DNA from: Aliarcobacter trophiarum LMG 25534
Lineage (GTDB): Bacteria; Campylobacterota; Campylobacteria; Campylobacterales; Arcobacteraceae
NCBI RefSeq assembly: GCF_003355515.1
Contig: NZ_CP031367.1
Location: 620,001 to 684,000, forward strand
Direction: 5' to 3'
DNA length: 64,000 nt
Shown piece by piece: positions 35,612 to 45,427 of the stretch (positions are counted from its first letter, which is position 1; each line of letters starts with the position of its first letter). Both the position numbers and the translations under genes were made by a program. The notes below the pieces were generated by a model, which was given only the letters and a program-made list of their open reading frames with translations, searched no databases and was not told the origin of the DNA.

Positions 35612-37585
35612 TTATATCTCTTTAATCTTTGCTATCTCATCTCTTAGTCTTATAGCTTCTTCAAAGTTCAAATCACTTGCAGCTTTTTTCATCTGTTTAT
35701 TTAGTTCAATTAAGATTTTTTTTCGCTCAGATGCTGGCATTTTTTCAAGTCGCTGTTTTTTTAGAGCAACTGTGTCATACTCTTCAAGTTTTAGGCTATC
35801 TTCTAGTTTTCTTGTTGTTGATTTTGGAGTTATATTAAACTCTTTATTATGTGCTTCTTGAAGCTCTCTTCTTCTATTTGTCTCATCTATTGCAAATTGC
35901 ATAGAGGCTGTTATCTTTTTTGCAAATAAGATAACTCTTCCTTCTTCATTTCTAGCAGCTCTTCCAATAGTTTGAATAAGTGAAGTACGACTTCTTAAAA
36001 ATCCCTCTTTATCTGCATCTAAAATTGCAACAAGTGAAGTTTCTGGAATATCTAAACCTTCTCTTAGTAAATTTATTCCAATTAAGACATCAAAAGTTCC
36101 TAGTCTTAGCTCTCTTATTATTTGATTTCTCTCTATAGCATCTATTTCGCTATGCATATATTTTACTTTTATTCCTAAATCAGCATAATAACTAGCTAAC
36201 TCTTCTGCCATTTTTTTTGTTAAAACAGTAACTAGTACCCTTTGGTTTTTTGTAACTACTTTTTTTATCTCATCATGTAGTTTTTCTACTTGAAATTCAC
36301 TATCCATTATTTCAATAATTGGGTCTAAAAGACCAGTTGGTCGTATTATTTGCTCTGCTACAACTGGACTCAATTCTAATTCTAGCTCATTTGGAGTTGC
36401 ACTTACAAATATATAGTTTGGGGCTTTTTTTATAAACTCATCAAATTTTAAAGGTCTATTATCTAATGCACTTGGAAGTCTAAACCCATACTCAACTAAA
36501 ACCTCTTTTCTACTTCTATCAGCTACATGCATTCCTCTAAATTGGCTTAGAGATACATGTGATTCATCAACAACTAGTAAAAAATCTTTGTCCATTTGAG
36601 CAAAATAATCCAAAAGAGAATAAGGTGTTTCCCCAGGTTTTAAACCTGTTAAATGTCTTGCATAATTCTCAATTCCTTTGCACATTCCAGTTGCTTCAAT
36701 CATCTCTAAATCAAACTCTACTCTTTGTTTAAGTCTTTGATACTCTACTAGCTTTTGCTCTTTTTGATAGTAATTTAATCTATTTTCGAGCTCTTCTTCT
36801 ATCTCTTTAACTGCTCGTGCTAGATTATCTTGTGTTACAACAAAAGGATTAACTGAATAGATAATTATCTCTTTTAAGTCTTTTACTCTCTCATTTGTTA
36901 AATACTCGTGTTTTGATATAGTTTCAACTTCATCTCCAAAAAACTCAACTCTAATAAACTCATCTTCATAATATGCTGGAAATATATCAATTACATCGCC
37001 ATTTACTCTAAAATCAGCTCTATCAAAGAATTTATCATTTCTTTTATAACCCATCTCTATTAGTTTTAATAAGAACTCTCTTTGAGAGTATGAAAAACCT
37101 ACTTCTACTCTTTGTACCATCGCTTTATACTCACTAGGATTTCCCAAACCATAGTTTGCAGATACAGATGCAATAACTATTACATCATCAAAAGACAAAA
37201 GAGAGGCTGTTGTACTTAGTCTTAGTCTTTCCAGTTCTTCATTTATAGAGCTATCTTTTTCAATAAATAGATCACTTCTTGGAATATAAGCTTCAGGTTG
37301 ATAATAGTCATAGTATGAGATAAAATACTCCACATGATTATTTGGAAAAAATTGCTTAAATTCGCTATATAGTTGAGCTGCTAAAGTTTTATTATGAGTC
37401 ATTATTAAAGTTGGTTTTTGCACTTTCTCTATTACTTTTGCAATAGTATAAGTTTTTCCACTTCCAGTAACTCCTAAAAGTGTGCTATATTGATTTTTTG
37501 CTTCAATACTTTCTACTAGAGCTTTTATAGCTTTTGGCTGATCTCCACTTGGACTATAATCGCTTACTACTTCAAATTTTGCCAA
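35612..37585 (-). CDS. uvrB: Excinuclease ABC subunit B
   Basis: The 657-residue helicase-like protein has Walker [11 protein letters not shown], the beta-hairpin region [14 protein letters not shown], the C-terminal helicase motifs QTIGRAARN and a UVR domain (about 620-655, [13 protein letters not shown]). It verifies DNA damage in nucleotide excision repair. It starts with TTG at 37585, with AAAGGATT upstream. The metallophosphoesterase ends 13 bp before it. Confidence 0.96.
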   Translation of the reverse strand: MAKFEVVSDYSPSGDQPKAIKALVESIEAKNQYSTLLGVTGSGKTYTIAKVIEKVQKPTLIMTHNKTLAAQLYSEFKQFFPNNHVEYFISYYDYYQPEAYIPRSDLFIEKDSSINEELERLRLSTTASLLSFDDVIVIASVSANYGLGNPSEYKAMVQRVEVGFSYSQREFLLKLIEMGYKRNDKFFDRADFRVNGDVIDIFPAYYEDEFIRVEFFGDEVETISKHEYLTNERVKDLKEIIIYSVNPFVVTQDNLARAVKEIEEELENRLNYYQKEQKLVEYQRLKQRVEFDLEMIEATGMCKGIENYARHLTGLKPGETPYSLLDYFAQMDKDFLLVVDESHVSLSQFRGMHVADRSRKEVLVEYGFRLPSALDNRPLKFDEFIKKAPNYIFVSATPNELELELSPVVAEQIIRPTGLLDPIIEIMDSEFQVEKLHDEIKKVVTKNQRVLVTVLTKKMAEELASYYADLGIKVKYMHSEIDAIERNQIIRELRLGTFDVLIGINLLREGLDIPETSLVAILDADKEGFLRSRTSLIQTIGRAARNEEGRVILFAKKITASMQFAIDETNRRRELQEAHNKEFNITPKSTTRKLEDSLKLEEYDTVALKKQRLEKMPASERKKILIELNKQMKKAASDLNFEEAIRLRDEIAKIKEI

Positions 37586-37597
37586 TTTTTTAATCCT

Positions 37598-38296
37598 TTA
37601 TAAAAAAATATTTGTAAATTTTTCATCTTTAAAAATTGTATAACTTTTTTGACAACATAAAGATGGAATATTTATATACTCTTTTTCTCCTATTTTATAA
37701 GATTTTGCTTGATGATAATGCCCCTCTATGATAATATCTTCACTATAGTTTTTAACTCTTTTATTCACAAGCTCTTCAAAATAGGTTAAATTATGACAAA
37801 TATTTTTATTTTCTAAAGCTTTTTCTATTTTTTTACTTATAAAAAAATTTATATCCAAAAGATTTAGAAAATAAAGAAAATAACTATTTCGTATAATTTT
37901 ACAATATAAATTATAGTGCCAATTTATGAAATTGTCACCATGTGATAGAGCTAATTTTTTACCACTATATTCTAATAGCAAAGGTTGATTTTCTCTTTTT
38001 ATAACTTTTATATTTGGAAAGATTTTAGAAAGATTATAGTCGTGGTTTCCTTCTAAATAAAAAATCTCAAAACTATTTGAAAGAGTATTTAAAAGTTCTA
38101 TACTTTCACTATTCATTTTTTTAAAATAATTTATTTCATAGGCTAAAAAATCAAAGTTATCACCCATTAAAAAAATTTGTTTACAAAAGATTTCACCATT
38201 TTTGATTTTTTCTAAGATAATTTTAAACTCTTGATTTTTCTTGTTGTAGTGAGAATCAGCTATAAAAATAGCCTCATCTTTTAAAATAATACTCAA
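37598..38296 (-). CDS. LpxH-like metallophosphoesterase (UDP-2,3-diacylglucosamine hydrolase type)
   Basis: The 232-residue protein has all calcineurin-like metallophosphoesterase motifs: ADSHYN (D-x-H), MGDNFDF (GD), EGNHDYN (GNHD), LSHGDNF (GDxx) and EGHYHQA (GHxH). The size and the intervening helices fit LpxH-type UDP-2,3-diacylglucosamine pyrophosphatases of lipid A synthesis. It starts with TTG at 38296, 2 bp after greA. Other phosphodiesterase roles cannot be excluded. Confidence 0.75.
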   Translation of the reverse strand: MSIILKDEAIFIADSHYNKKNQEFKIILEKIKNGEIFCKQIFLMGDNFDFLAYEINYFKKMNSESIELLNTLSNSFEIFYLEGNHDYNLSKIFPNIKVIKRENQPLLLEYSGKKLALSHGDNFINWHYNLYCKIIRNSYFLYFLNLLDINFFISKKIEKALENKNICHNLTYFEELVNKRVKNYSEDIIIEGHYHQAKSYKIGEKEYINIPSLCCQKSYTIFKDEKFTNIFL

Positions 38297-38298
38297 AC

Positions 38299-38784
38299 TT
38301 ATAACTCTAACTCTTTGTAATATATTTTTAAAACTTCAAAAGTTTTAGTTCCACCTGGAAGATTTGCAACAAACTCATCTCCTTCAACTTTTCCCATAAG
38401 TTGTTTTGCTAAAGGAGAGTTAAAAGAGATTAGCCCTTTTTCTACATTTGATTCAACTCCACCTACAATTGTGTATGTAAACTCATCATCACTATCAACA
38501 TCTACTAAATTTATAGTTGAGCCAAAACTCACACGGTCATGTGGTAAAATAGAAGGATCAACAATCACCGCTTTTGAAATAGTATTGCTTAATTCAGCTA
38601 TTTGTACATCAATTAATTTTAGTTTCTCTTTTGCACTATGATACTCAGCATTCTCTTTTAAATCTCCTAATTGTCTTGCTTCATCAAGAGCAACTACTGT
38701 TTCAGGTCTCTCTGTACTTTTTAAAAATTCTAAATTATTTGTTACTTTGTTGTATCCAGCAAGTGTCATTGGTTCTTTGTCCAT
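38299..38784 (-). CDS. greA: Transcription elongation factor GreA
   Basis: The 161-residue protein has the coiled-coil N-terminus (with DLKENAEYHSAKEK) and the FKBP-like C-terminal domain (SFNSPLAKQLMGKVEGDEF). It rescues backtracked RNA polymerase. The start at 38784 (MDKEPMTLAG) is chosen because GGGAG lies 5 bp upstream; ATGs at 38796 and 38787 are in frame but too close to or before that site. It leads uvrB in a minus-strand run greA-lpxH-like-uvrB and is divergent from tcdA. Confidence 0.95.
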   Translation of the reverse strand: MDKEPMTLAGYNKVTNNLEFLKSTERPETVVALDEARQLGDLKENAEYHSAKEKLKLIDVQIAELSNTISKAVIVDPSILPHDRVSFGSTINLVDVDSDDEFTYTIVGGVESNVEKGLISFNSPLAKQLMGKVEGDEFVANLPGGTKTFEVLKIYYKELEL

Positions 38785-38845
38785 CATAACTCCCATAAAT
38801 ATTTTTGTGTTATAATAGCCAAAAATTTGTAAAGAAGATGTAAAA

Positions 38846-39514
38846 ATGCAATATAGTAGAACTAAGATACTTTTTGGTGAAGAGGCTTTTTCAAAGTTTC
38901 AAGATACAAAAATAATACTTTTTGGAGTAGGTGGTGTGGGAAGTTTCGCACTAGATGCTCTTTATAATACAGGAATAACAGATATAACAGTAGTTGATTT
39001 TGATAGATATGATGTATCAAATCAAAATAGACAGCTACATAGCCACAATAATATAGGAAGATATAAAGTAGAAGTTATGAAAGAAAAATATCCAAAAGTG
39101 ACAGCTATTTGTGAAAAAATAACTCCAGAGTGGATAGATAGTTTTGATTTCTCAAAATATGATTATATTTTAGATGCAATAGACGATGTGACACCAAAAG
39201 TTCATCTAATAAAAAAACATTTTACAAAAGTAATTAGCTCTGGTGGAGGAGCAAAAAAGATAGACCCATGCCAAATAAAATATGCTTCTATTTGGGATGC
39301 TTACAATGATAAGTTTGTAAAAAAAGTAAGAGATGAGTTAAAAAAACAAGGTTTTAAAAAGAAATTTAAAATCATTTTTTCTACTGAAGTTCCACTTTGT
39401 ATAGATAAAGGTAGTTTTGAAGGAGTAACTGCAAGTTTTGGTTTAACTATGGCTTCAATTGTTGCCCAAAAAATAGTAAAGAAATTAAATTTAGTTAAAG
39501 ATAGTCAAAGTTAA
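38846..39514 (+). CDS. tcdA: TcdA-like tRNA threonylcarbamoyladenosine dehydratase
   Basis: The 222-residue E1-like enzyme has the nucleotide-binding GVGGVGSFALDAL motif near residue 27, the DFDRYDVSNQNRQLH stretch, DAIDDVTPKVHLI and the late segment with SSGGGAKKIDP. TcdA converts t6A to its cyclic form at tRNA position 37. It is shorter than the E. coli protein (268) and ends soon after the core. No zinc CxxC pairs are seen. The ATG is preceded by an AAGAAG ribosome-binding site. Confidence 0.85.
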   Translation: MQYSRTKILFGEEAFSKFQDTKIILFGVGGVGSFALDALYNTGITDITVVDFDRYDVSNQNRQLHSHNNIGRYKVEVMKEKYPKVTAICEKITPEWIDSFDFSKYDYILDAIDDVTPKVHLIKKHFTKVISSGGGAKKIDPCQIKYASIWDAYNDKFVKKVRDELKKQGFKKKFKIIFSTEVPLCIDKGSFEGVTASFGLTMASIVAQKIVKKLNLVKDSQS

Positions 39515-39558
39515 AAAGATATATAATAATTAACTTTACACTTAAAAAAAGGATTTTC

Positions 39559-40467
39559 ATGAGCGGTATTGGTGGTAGTGTTGAACAAATGACACAAGGA
39601 CATTTACGGAATGTTCAGCAGTTAGCAGTATTTTACACTGGTCATAATAATATTTATGCAATAAACATAGCAAAAGTTAAGGCTTTTATAATAACAGAAG
39701 AAGTTGCTATCAATGATACTCCAAAGGATACAAACATTATTGCAGGGATTGCTACAATAAGAGGTGAGCCAGTTACTTTAATAAATCTTGATGCATGGTT
39801 GGGATTAAAACCACTTGAGGTAAAAGAGTATAAGCTTATTATATTTTGTGAGTTTAATCACAAAAAAATTGGATTTTTAGTAAAAGATATGCTTGATATT
39901 GTGGAAAAAACAACTCAAGAATTAAGACATACAGAAGAGACAAATAGTAAGATTACATATACAACTTATGTAAAAGTAAACAATAAAGATGAGCTTTGTA
40001 CTGTATTTAATGCAGAACAACTTTTAAGAGATATTAAGTGGACAGATGATGGGGGAAGAGATATTAAAAAGTATGTAGAAGGGAAAATCCACTCTTCTAA
40101 AAAAATCTTAGCAGCGGAAGATTCAGCAGTTGCTAGAGAGGTATTACATAAATTTTTTACTCAAATAGATGTTGAATATGAAATTTATCCAAACGGTGGA
40201 GAATTACTTGATAGAATTGAAGAGCTTGACCCTTCAAAAATTGGTTTAGTTATAACAGATATTGAGATGCCAGGAACAGATGGTTATCAGGTTGCATCTT
40301 TTATAAAAAGCAATAATAAATATGAGCATATCCCAGTTGTTGTAAACTCTTCAATGACAACTGATGCAGTAAGAGGAAAGATGACTCAAATAGGAATAGA
40401 TGGTTTTGTAGGGAAAACAGATATTAATGCTCTATTCCAAATTACAAATCAACTTCTTATTAGATAA
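39559..40467 (+). CDS. cheV: CheV-type chemotaxis adaptor (CheW-REC)
   Basis: The 302-residue protein has a CheW-like domain (about 18-165, with IAGIATIRGEPVTLINLDAWLG) and a receiver domain (about 178-300) with the phosphoacceptor aspartate in VITDIEMPGTDGY. It links chemoreceptors to CheA. Campylobacterota carry CheV in place of several adaptors. It stands alone between tcdA and a terminator, with an AAAGGA ribosome-binding site. Confidence 0.93.
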   Translation: MSGIGGSVEQMTQGHLRNVQQLAVFYTGHNNIYAINIAKVKAFIITEEVAINDTPKDTNIIAGIATIRGEPVTLINLDAWLGLKPLEVKEYKLIIFCEFNHKKIGFLVKDMLDIVEKTTQELRHTEETNSKITYTTYVKVNNKDELCTVFNAEQLLRDIKWTDDGGRDIKKYVEGKIHSSKKILAAEDSAVAREVLHKFFTQIDVEYEIYPNGGELLDRIEELDPSKIGLVITDIEMPGTDGYQVASFIKSNNKYEHIPVVVNSSMTTDAVRGKMTQIGIDGFVGKTDINALFQITNQLLIR

Positions 40468-40472
40468 CTTTT

Positions 40473-40497
40473 AAAAGCTAGAAAAACTCTAGCTTTT
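40473..40497. terminator. Bidirectional terminator between cheV and the copper receptor
   Basis: AAAAGCTAGA and TCTAGCTTTT form a perfect 10-bp stem with a 5-nt loop, followed by ACTTTTTTT. It separates two convergent genes. Confidence 0.85.
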
Positions 40498-40504
40498 ACT
40501 TTTT

Positions 40505-42508
40505 TTAGAAACTATATCTTAAGTTTACATATCCATATCTTCCTGGATCATTAAATAAAATTTGTTCACCACCAACTTCAACATATCTAACATCTTGGTA
40601 AGTATTTGCAGAGTTATAAACTTTATCAAATAGATTATCAACACCTAAAGTTAGTTCAAAATTTTTAAATAACTCTTGAGTATATTTTAAATTTGTAACA
40701 GCATATCCAGCAATCTCTTGCTCTTTTGCACTATCATCGAATTTGCTCCATCTATCAACAGCTACAACTTCTGCTTTAAATTTAGATTTTTCATATTCAT
40801 AACTTAAACCTAGATTTGCTTTTAAAGGAGGAATTTCAGCTAAATCTTTATCAGCAAAACTTCCATCTTTTTTACCTCTTTGATAAGCTATTCCATAGTC
40901 AAATGCGAAATTATCTGTGAAATAGTAGTGACCACTTATATCAAATCCATAAATTTTTGCATCTATATTTTGGAATTGTGTTTGATTAGTTCCAATAACT
41001 CTACTATTATAGATATAATCTTTTAAAACTGAGTAGAAAATTTTTGGTTTTATATAAAAATTTCCAATAGTTTTTTCAAATCCTAAATCTACTTCATAGT
41101 TTTTTGTTTGGTCTAAATTTGGGTTTGAAGTGGCATTTACTACACCATTTGAACCTAGTTGATATAATTCTCTCGCATCTGGAACTCTTGAAGATTTACC
41201 AAATCCTAAAAAGATTTTACTTTGTTCATCAAAATTATAAGCGCCAAACATATATCCACTAAATGCTACATATTTTTTATCATCTACATTTGGTCTTTGA
41301 GTCTCTATATCTGTGTAGTCATATCTAACACCTGTTTCTAAATCTAAGTTTCCAATAGATTTTTCAACTTTTGCAAATAGTGCTTTATTTTTTGTATCAG
41401 TATCATACATTCTATTCATAGTCTGATTTGGTTTAACTACTCCTGTATTTATATTTGTAGAGTGCATTTTACCATTCCAATTTCTTACACTTGTATCAAT
41501 ACCTAAAGTAAGTAGGCTATCTTCTATTTCTAAAGAGTTTTTAACTGTTGCCCCCCAAATTGAACTTTTCATATGATTTGTCATATATGATGTTCCATTA
41601 CCATTTCTTAGTTTTCCACTCATAGGATGATCTACTTTTGAGTAGTAGTAATCAAGGTTTAACTCTTTTGAAAAACTCCCTAACTCTCTAATTGTATATC
41701 CAATTGTATAAATATCACTATCATCATAATCAGCATCCATAGGACCAGCTGGATATAAAATGCTATCACTTCTATTTGCAGTATAAGAAAGTTTTAAATC
41801 TTGATTATCTGTAATATTAAATTGAAGTTTTGACATAACACTCTTTTTCTCAAAAGCATCGCCACTTCCACTTTTAAGTTGTTGGGCATGTGGAACTCCT
41901 CTTTTTTTCTGTTGTTCTAAGAAGTTATTACCATTTCCATCTTTATATTGGTCTCCTTTTTCAACTGAAGCGGAGATTAGAGCTTTTACAAACTTGTTTC
42001 CACCCTCTATTGTGGCACTACCTTTTTTATAATCAAAACTACCTGCATTTAGATTTAATTCTCCATGAAAACCATCTTGAGGCTCTTTTGTTTCAACTTT
42101 TACAAGTCCACTTAGAGTTCCAAAGTTCTCTACATCATATGGACCTTCAATTATTTTTACACTTTTAATATTGTTAGTAAGAATATGTGAAGTAGGTGGG
42201 TCCATTCTATTTGGACAAGCTCCATAAATTTTTGAGTTATCAATTAAGATATTGATATTGTCTTTTTTTTGCCCTCTTAAAATAATATCATTTGCAATTC
42301 CATTTCGTCTTACAATAGAGATACTAGGAGAGTTTTTCATTAAAGCTTCTGCTAAATCTGCACTTTTTAGTTCATCTTTTGAAATATCCTTTACTAATGT
42401 TGAATTTGCTCTTTCAACAATACTTATCTCTTGTAAAGTTGTTGATTCATTTGCACTTAAAAGTGTAGAAACAACAAAAGATAATATTGTAATATTTTTT
42501 ACTTTCAT
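40505..42508 (-). CDS. TonB-dependent copper receptor (OprC/NosA-like)
   Basis: The 667-residue outer-membrane receptor has a signal peptide (1-19), a plug domain (about 25-150) and a 22-strand barrel ending in LRYSF with the terminal phenylalanine. The plug holds GACPNRMDPPTSH, with C98 and M102 spaced CxxxM, and the barrel holds DHPMSG with H294-x-M296. Those are the two halves of the copper site described for OprC. It therefore probably imports copper, perhaps for copper enzymes such as nitrous-oxide reductase. It is the last core gene before the island and has no visible Fur box. Confidence 0.82.
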   Translation of the reverse strand: MKVKNITILSFVVSTLLSANESTTLQEISIVERANSTLVKDISKDELKSADLAEALMKNSPSISIVRRNGIANDIILRGQKKDNINILIDNSKIYGACPNRMDPPTSHILTNNIKSVKIIEGPYDVENFGTLSGLVKVETKEPQDGFHGELNLNAGSFDYKKGSATIEGGNKFVKALISASVEKGDQYKDGNGNNFLEQQKKRGVPHAQQLKSGSGDAFEKKSVMSKLQFNITDNQDLKLSYTANRSDSILYPAGPMDADYDDSDIYTIGYTIRELGSFSKELNLDYYYSKVDHPMSGKLRNGNGTSYMTNHMKSSIWGATVKNSLEIEDSLLTLGIDTSVRNWNGKMHSTNINTGVVKPNQTMNRMYDTDTKNKALFAKVEKSIGNLDLETGVRYDYTDIETQRPNVDDKKYVAFSGYMFGAYNFDEQSKIFLGFGKSSRVPDARELYQLGSNGVVNATSNPNLDQTKNYEVDLGFEKTIGNFYIKPKIFYSVLKDYIYNSRVIGTNQTQFQNIDAKIYGFDISGHYYFTDNFAFDYGIAYQRGKKDGSFADKDLAEIPPLKANLGLSYEYEKSKFKAEVVAVDRWSKFDDSAKEQEIAGYAVTNLKYTQELFKNFELTLGVDNLFDKVYNSANTYQDVRYVEVGGEQILFNDPGRYGYVNLRYSF

Positions 42509-42611
42509 AATTTACTTTCCCTTTTTTTGAATTTCAAAAGTATTACAAGGATGTGTTAATTTTTTATTAATTTTAGTTCTCTATATATCAATTACTCTTG
42601 TAAAAAATGTG

Positions 42612-43658
42612 CTAATTTTGTGCGAAGCTAAAATATTCATCATCTAAAAAAGTAGTTTTTCTTCCTTTTTTTTCTACTTTTAAATATTTTGTATATTTTT
42701 CTAGTGTAATATTTAGATTTTTATGTCCTAACATTTGAGAAACCCAAAGAGGATCTTCTTTATTGCTTAGCATATTACTAGCAAAAGTATGTCTAGTTTG
42801 ATATATGCTTCTTTTTTCTAAGTTTAGACTTTTTAAAAGTTTATGCCACCCTTTTGCCAAATCTCCTGAATGAGAAAAGATTTTTCCACTAGCTCTTAAA
42901 AAAACATTTTGGCTAAGACCAGTAATTTTTCTTTGTTCTCTTAAAAAAAATTCACATTGTGGAAGCATATCTATTACACGGAAAGAACTCTTCGTTTTTG
43001 GGTTTTTTGTGATACCTAAAGTTCTAGTTTTATTTATAGTTATAGTTTTATTTTCAAAGTCTATATCTTTCCATTCTAAAGCTAATATTTCACCAGTTCT
43101 TGCACCTGTAAAAAATGCAACTCCTAAGAAGTGTTTATAAGGATTTTCTTTATAAGTTAAGATTAAATCTATCTCTTGCAAAGTAAAGGGTTTCATTTCA
43201 TAATCACTTTTTAAAGTTGGAAATTTAACTATAAAAGGAGTTGCTTGTATATATCCATCTATAATTGCATTTTCAAAAGCTGGTATTAATATCCCAGTTA
43301 CACAAGTGTTTAAAGTTGTTCTATCTTTAAAAGTAGAGTACCAATCTTTTATTTTTGCTGGAGTAATTTCATGTGGATATTTTTTATCAAAAAAAGGTAC
43401 AATTCTACTTTGAAATAAGCTGTAATAACTTCTTATAGTTGTAGGTTGAAGTTTTTTCTCTTTCTCTTCTAAAACTTCCCTACAAAATTCTAAAACTGTT
43501 TTTCCTTTTGTTTTAACATTAAATTTTTTATAGAACTCTGTATTTTTATATTGATTTTCTAGTAGTTTCCTATTAGTTGGAGTATCTTGTAATTTACTAG
43601 ATGTTCTCTTTCCATTTATATCAATATATAAAATACCATTTCTATTGTAAAGTCTCAT
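42612..43658 (-). CDS. Tyrosine recombinase / integrase
   Basis: The 348-residue protein has an SAM-like N-terminal core-binding region (about 55-150) and a catalytic domain with TGARTGEILALEWKD (catalytic Arg), a lysine beta-hairpin region (KTKSSFRV), TRHTFAS, MLGHKNLNITLEKY and the nucleophile tyrosine in the YTKY end. The first histidine of the HxxR box is Tyr here (YQTR), a variant seen in some active integrases. It marks one end of a genomic island and is transcribed toward the copper receptor. It ends 104 bp from that gene. Confidence 0.92.
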   Translation of the reverse strand: MRLYNRNGILYIDINGKRTSSKLQDTPTNRKLLENQYKNTEFYKKFNVKTKGKTVLEFCREVLEEKEKKLQPTTIRSYYSLFQSRIVPFFDKKYPHEITPAKIKDWYSTFKDRTTLNTCVTGILIPAFENAIIDGYIQATPFIVKFPTLKSDYEMKPFTLQEIDLILTYKENPYKHFLGVAFFTGARTGEILALEWKDIDFENKTITINKTRTLGITKNPKTKSSFRVIDMLPQCEFFLREQRKITGLSQNVFLRASGKIFSHSGDLAKGWHKLLKSLNLEKRSIYQTRHTFASNMLSNKEDPLWVSQMLGHKNLNITLEKYTKYLKVEKKGRKTTFLDDEYFSFAQN

Positions 43659-43661
43659 AAA

Positions 43662-43961
43662 TCACCTCTCTTTTGATTTTTTGAACTCTTCAATAGCACC
43701 ACTTACAAATGTGATTTTACTTTGACTTCCCTTTAGTTCCTTGAAAAAATGATAACCCTCTCTAAATGTTCCATTTTTAAGATATAAAGAAATTGTGCTA
43801 TCTGTTATCTCAAGGTAATTTCTTATTCCAGCTCTTGTAGTCAAATCATATTTTGGATTAAAATGCTTTTTTAACTCTTCATTCTCTTTTTTTAATTGTT
43901 CTAAACTTTCTGCTATTTGTGGTAGTAGTGATAAAACACTAAAATCAACTGTATTATTCAT
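43662..43961 (-). CDS. Small DNA-binding-like island protein
   Basis: The 99-residue protein has a coiled-coil stretch (about 17-32) followed by a region with helix-turn-helix character (RNYLEITDSTISLYLKNG at about 50-67). It ends 3 bp before the integrase start and shares its transcript. A directionality factor or regulator is possible. GAGGAGATAA precedes the ATG. No family assigned. Confidence 0.55.
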   Translation of the reverse strand: MNNTVDFSVLSLLPQIAESLEQLKKENEELKKHFNPKYDLTTRAGIRNYLEITDSTISLYLKNGTFREGYHFFKELKGSQSKITFVSGAIEEFKKSKER

Positions 43962-44034
43962 TTTTATCTCCTCTTCAAATTCTTTTATTAATTCCTTTAT
44001 CTCTAAAAACCCACAATATATGAGCTTTATAGAA

Positions 44035-44060
44035 ATAAATACAATATAAACTGTATTTAT
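44035..44060. promoter_or_regulatory. Inverted repeat in the integrase-side intergenic gap
   Basis: ATAAATACA-8 bp-TGTATTTAT is a perfect 9-bp inverted repeat upstream of the small integrase-linked gene. It may be an operator; near 44182-44219 there are further short GGAGTT/AACTCC pairs. No gene is seen in this 247-bp gap (43962-44208). Confidence 0.4.
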
Positions 44061-44208
44061 TTTGGTTTAAGTGCAACTCCTACACCAAATCTAAGATTTT
44101 TGCCTTAATTTTAGTTCTTTCAAGTTACTGTTTATGCTTAAATGGTGAATCTTGTTTTATACTCCTATCACTTCCACATAGTCGGAGTTTTAAAATTAGA
44201 ATTAACTC

Positions 44209-44610
44209 CTAATTGGAGGAGGGTATTTCTATGTTTTTTTTATTTCTATTCAAATATTGCATAACTTCAAAAGGGTCAAAAACTATAGATTTTCTTCCAC
44301 CTTTTTCATCATTAGTTCCACTTAATTGTATATATGGAATATTTCCAGCTCTTCTTTTTTCATCAATCATTCTTTCACTAAGACCTGTAAGTTTTGATAA
44401 TGTTTTTTTATCGCAAGATATTGGTTTCATTTTGTCAGCTAAAATGAAAAAGTGTAGTGTTAGATTCATTGGATTATCATTTTCTTTTAGTCTTTTTAGC
44501 TCTTCAATAAATGCTTTAATAAGATTGCTTGTTGAATATCTGATAATTATTTGATTTATAAGACTTTGTTCAATATTCAAATCTTGAAGCATTTTCTCTA
44601 AAAGTTTCAT
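44209..44610 (-). CDS. Helix-turn-helix island protein
   Basis: The 133-residue protein has a helical N-terminal half and a winged-helix/MerR-like DNA-binding half (KTLSKLTGLSERMIDEKRRAG near 79-100, then YIQLSGTN and GRKSIVFDPFEV), similar to excisionases. It lies 2 bp after the excisionase-like gene in the same direction. Probably a regulator or accessory recombination factor of the island. Family not assigned. Confidence 0.6.
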   Translation of the reverse strand: MKLLEKMLQDLNIEQSLINQIIIRYSTSNLIKAFIEELKRLKENDNPMNLTLHFFILADKMKPISCDKKTLSKLTGLSERMIDEKRRAGNIPYIQLSGTNDEKGGRKSIVFDPFEVMQYLNRNKKNIEIPSSN

Positions 44611-44612
44611 TT

Positions 44613-44801
44613 TTACTCACTCTTTGAAGATGTAGAAGATAGTGTTTTTAGAAAAGTTTTTACTTTTTCTAATTCATATCTATATGTTCGCCCAATTTTT
44701 ATAAAAGGCATATTTTTAGTTTTTCTTAATTTATCGACATCATAAGCTGAGATATTAAGTCTTACAGCTAATTCTTCTTTTGTTAATAGGTCTTCATACA
44801 T
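44613..44801 (-). CDS. Excisionase-family DNA-binding protein
   Basis: The 62-residue protein is a single helix-turn-helix/winged-helix domain of the excisionase type: LTKEELAVRLNISAYDVDKL followed by KNMPFIKIGRTYRY. Such proteins direct integrase toward excision or act as small regulators. It is divergent from the repressor-like gene at 45036, the standard layout of an integrated element switch region. AAAAAGGAAAAAAAC precedes the ATG. Confidence 0.75.
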   Translation of the reverse strand: MYEDLLTKEELAVRLNISAYDVDKLRKTKNMPFIKIGRTYRYELEKVKTFLKTLSSTSSKSE

Positions 44802-44902
44802 AAGTTTTTTTCCTTTTTAATTCACATTTTTTGAATAAACTTACAAATTATTTAAGAAACTAAAAATATGATTATTAATCCTTATTTTGGTATTCTTTAA
44901 TT

Positions 44903-44974
44903 TAAAATGTAAATAAATGTAAGTTTATATATTTTACATACATTTTGTAGTGACATTATACATACTAAATGTAA
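44903..44974. promoter_or_regulatory. ATGTAA half-site cluster between excisionase and repressor genes
   Basis: ATGTAA occurs at 44907-44912, 44917-44922 (10 bp apart, one helical turn) and 44969-44974, with the reverse TTACAT at 44934-44939. This is the divergent control region of the island. A cooperative repressor, most simply the 45036 protein, could bind here. The first two half-sites are copied at 52465-52480. Function inferred. Confidence 0.5.
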
Positions 44975-45035
44975 GTAAGTCAATATAAAAGTATGCAATT
45001 TTATAAATTTATCAAAATATATGTAAGGATTAAGG

Positions 45036-45398
45036 TTGGACATAAAAAATGCAATAGAAGAATTAAAGAATTTTTTTAATGTAAAAACACATAAAGAATT
45101 AGCAGATGCTTTGGGTGTTACGCAATCTGCAATAGATGCTTGGAAAAATAGGGGAAATTTACCAGCAAAATATGAGAAATATCTTCATGATATAAACATT
45201 CAAAAAACAGGGCATAAGGTTATAGGAAATGGTAATTATGTTGGAGTTAAAAATTTTATAATTAATGAAAAATTATCTACTTTAAATGAAGATGATATTC
45301 AATTAATTGAAAATTTTAAAAAGCTATCTCCTAAAAAACAAGAATATTATTATCATAGAATCAAAGCTGATTTGATAGAGGAAGAATTAGATAAATAA
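45036..45398 (+). CDS. Phage CI-like repressor of the island
   Basis: The 120-residue protein has an N-terminal helix-turn-helix (HKELADALGVTQSAIDAWKNRG, about 19-40) of the phage CI-repressor group and a C-terminal half with no peptidase motif. It starts with TTG at 45036, with GGATTAAGG just upstream. It is divergent from the excisionase-like gene and leads the defence operon, the STAND gene following after 29 bp. It likely represses both directions. Its last codons recur at 52512-52560. Confidence 0.75.
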   Translation: MDIKNAIEELKNFFNVKTHKELADALGVTQSAIDAWKNRGNLPAKYEKYLHDINIQKTGHKVIGNGNYVGVKNFIINEKLSTLNEDDIQLIENFKKLSPKKQEYYYHRIKADLIEEELDK

Positions 45399-45427
45399 AA
45401 ATTAATTTAATAGGGGAAAATTAAAGA

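Noticed and set aside
41551-41556. Six-C tract in the copper receptor gene as a phase-variable tract
   Set aside because: Six bases is short for phase variation in this group, and the reading frame is intact.
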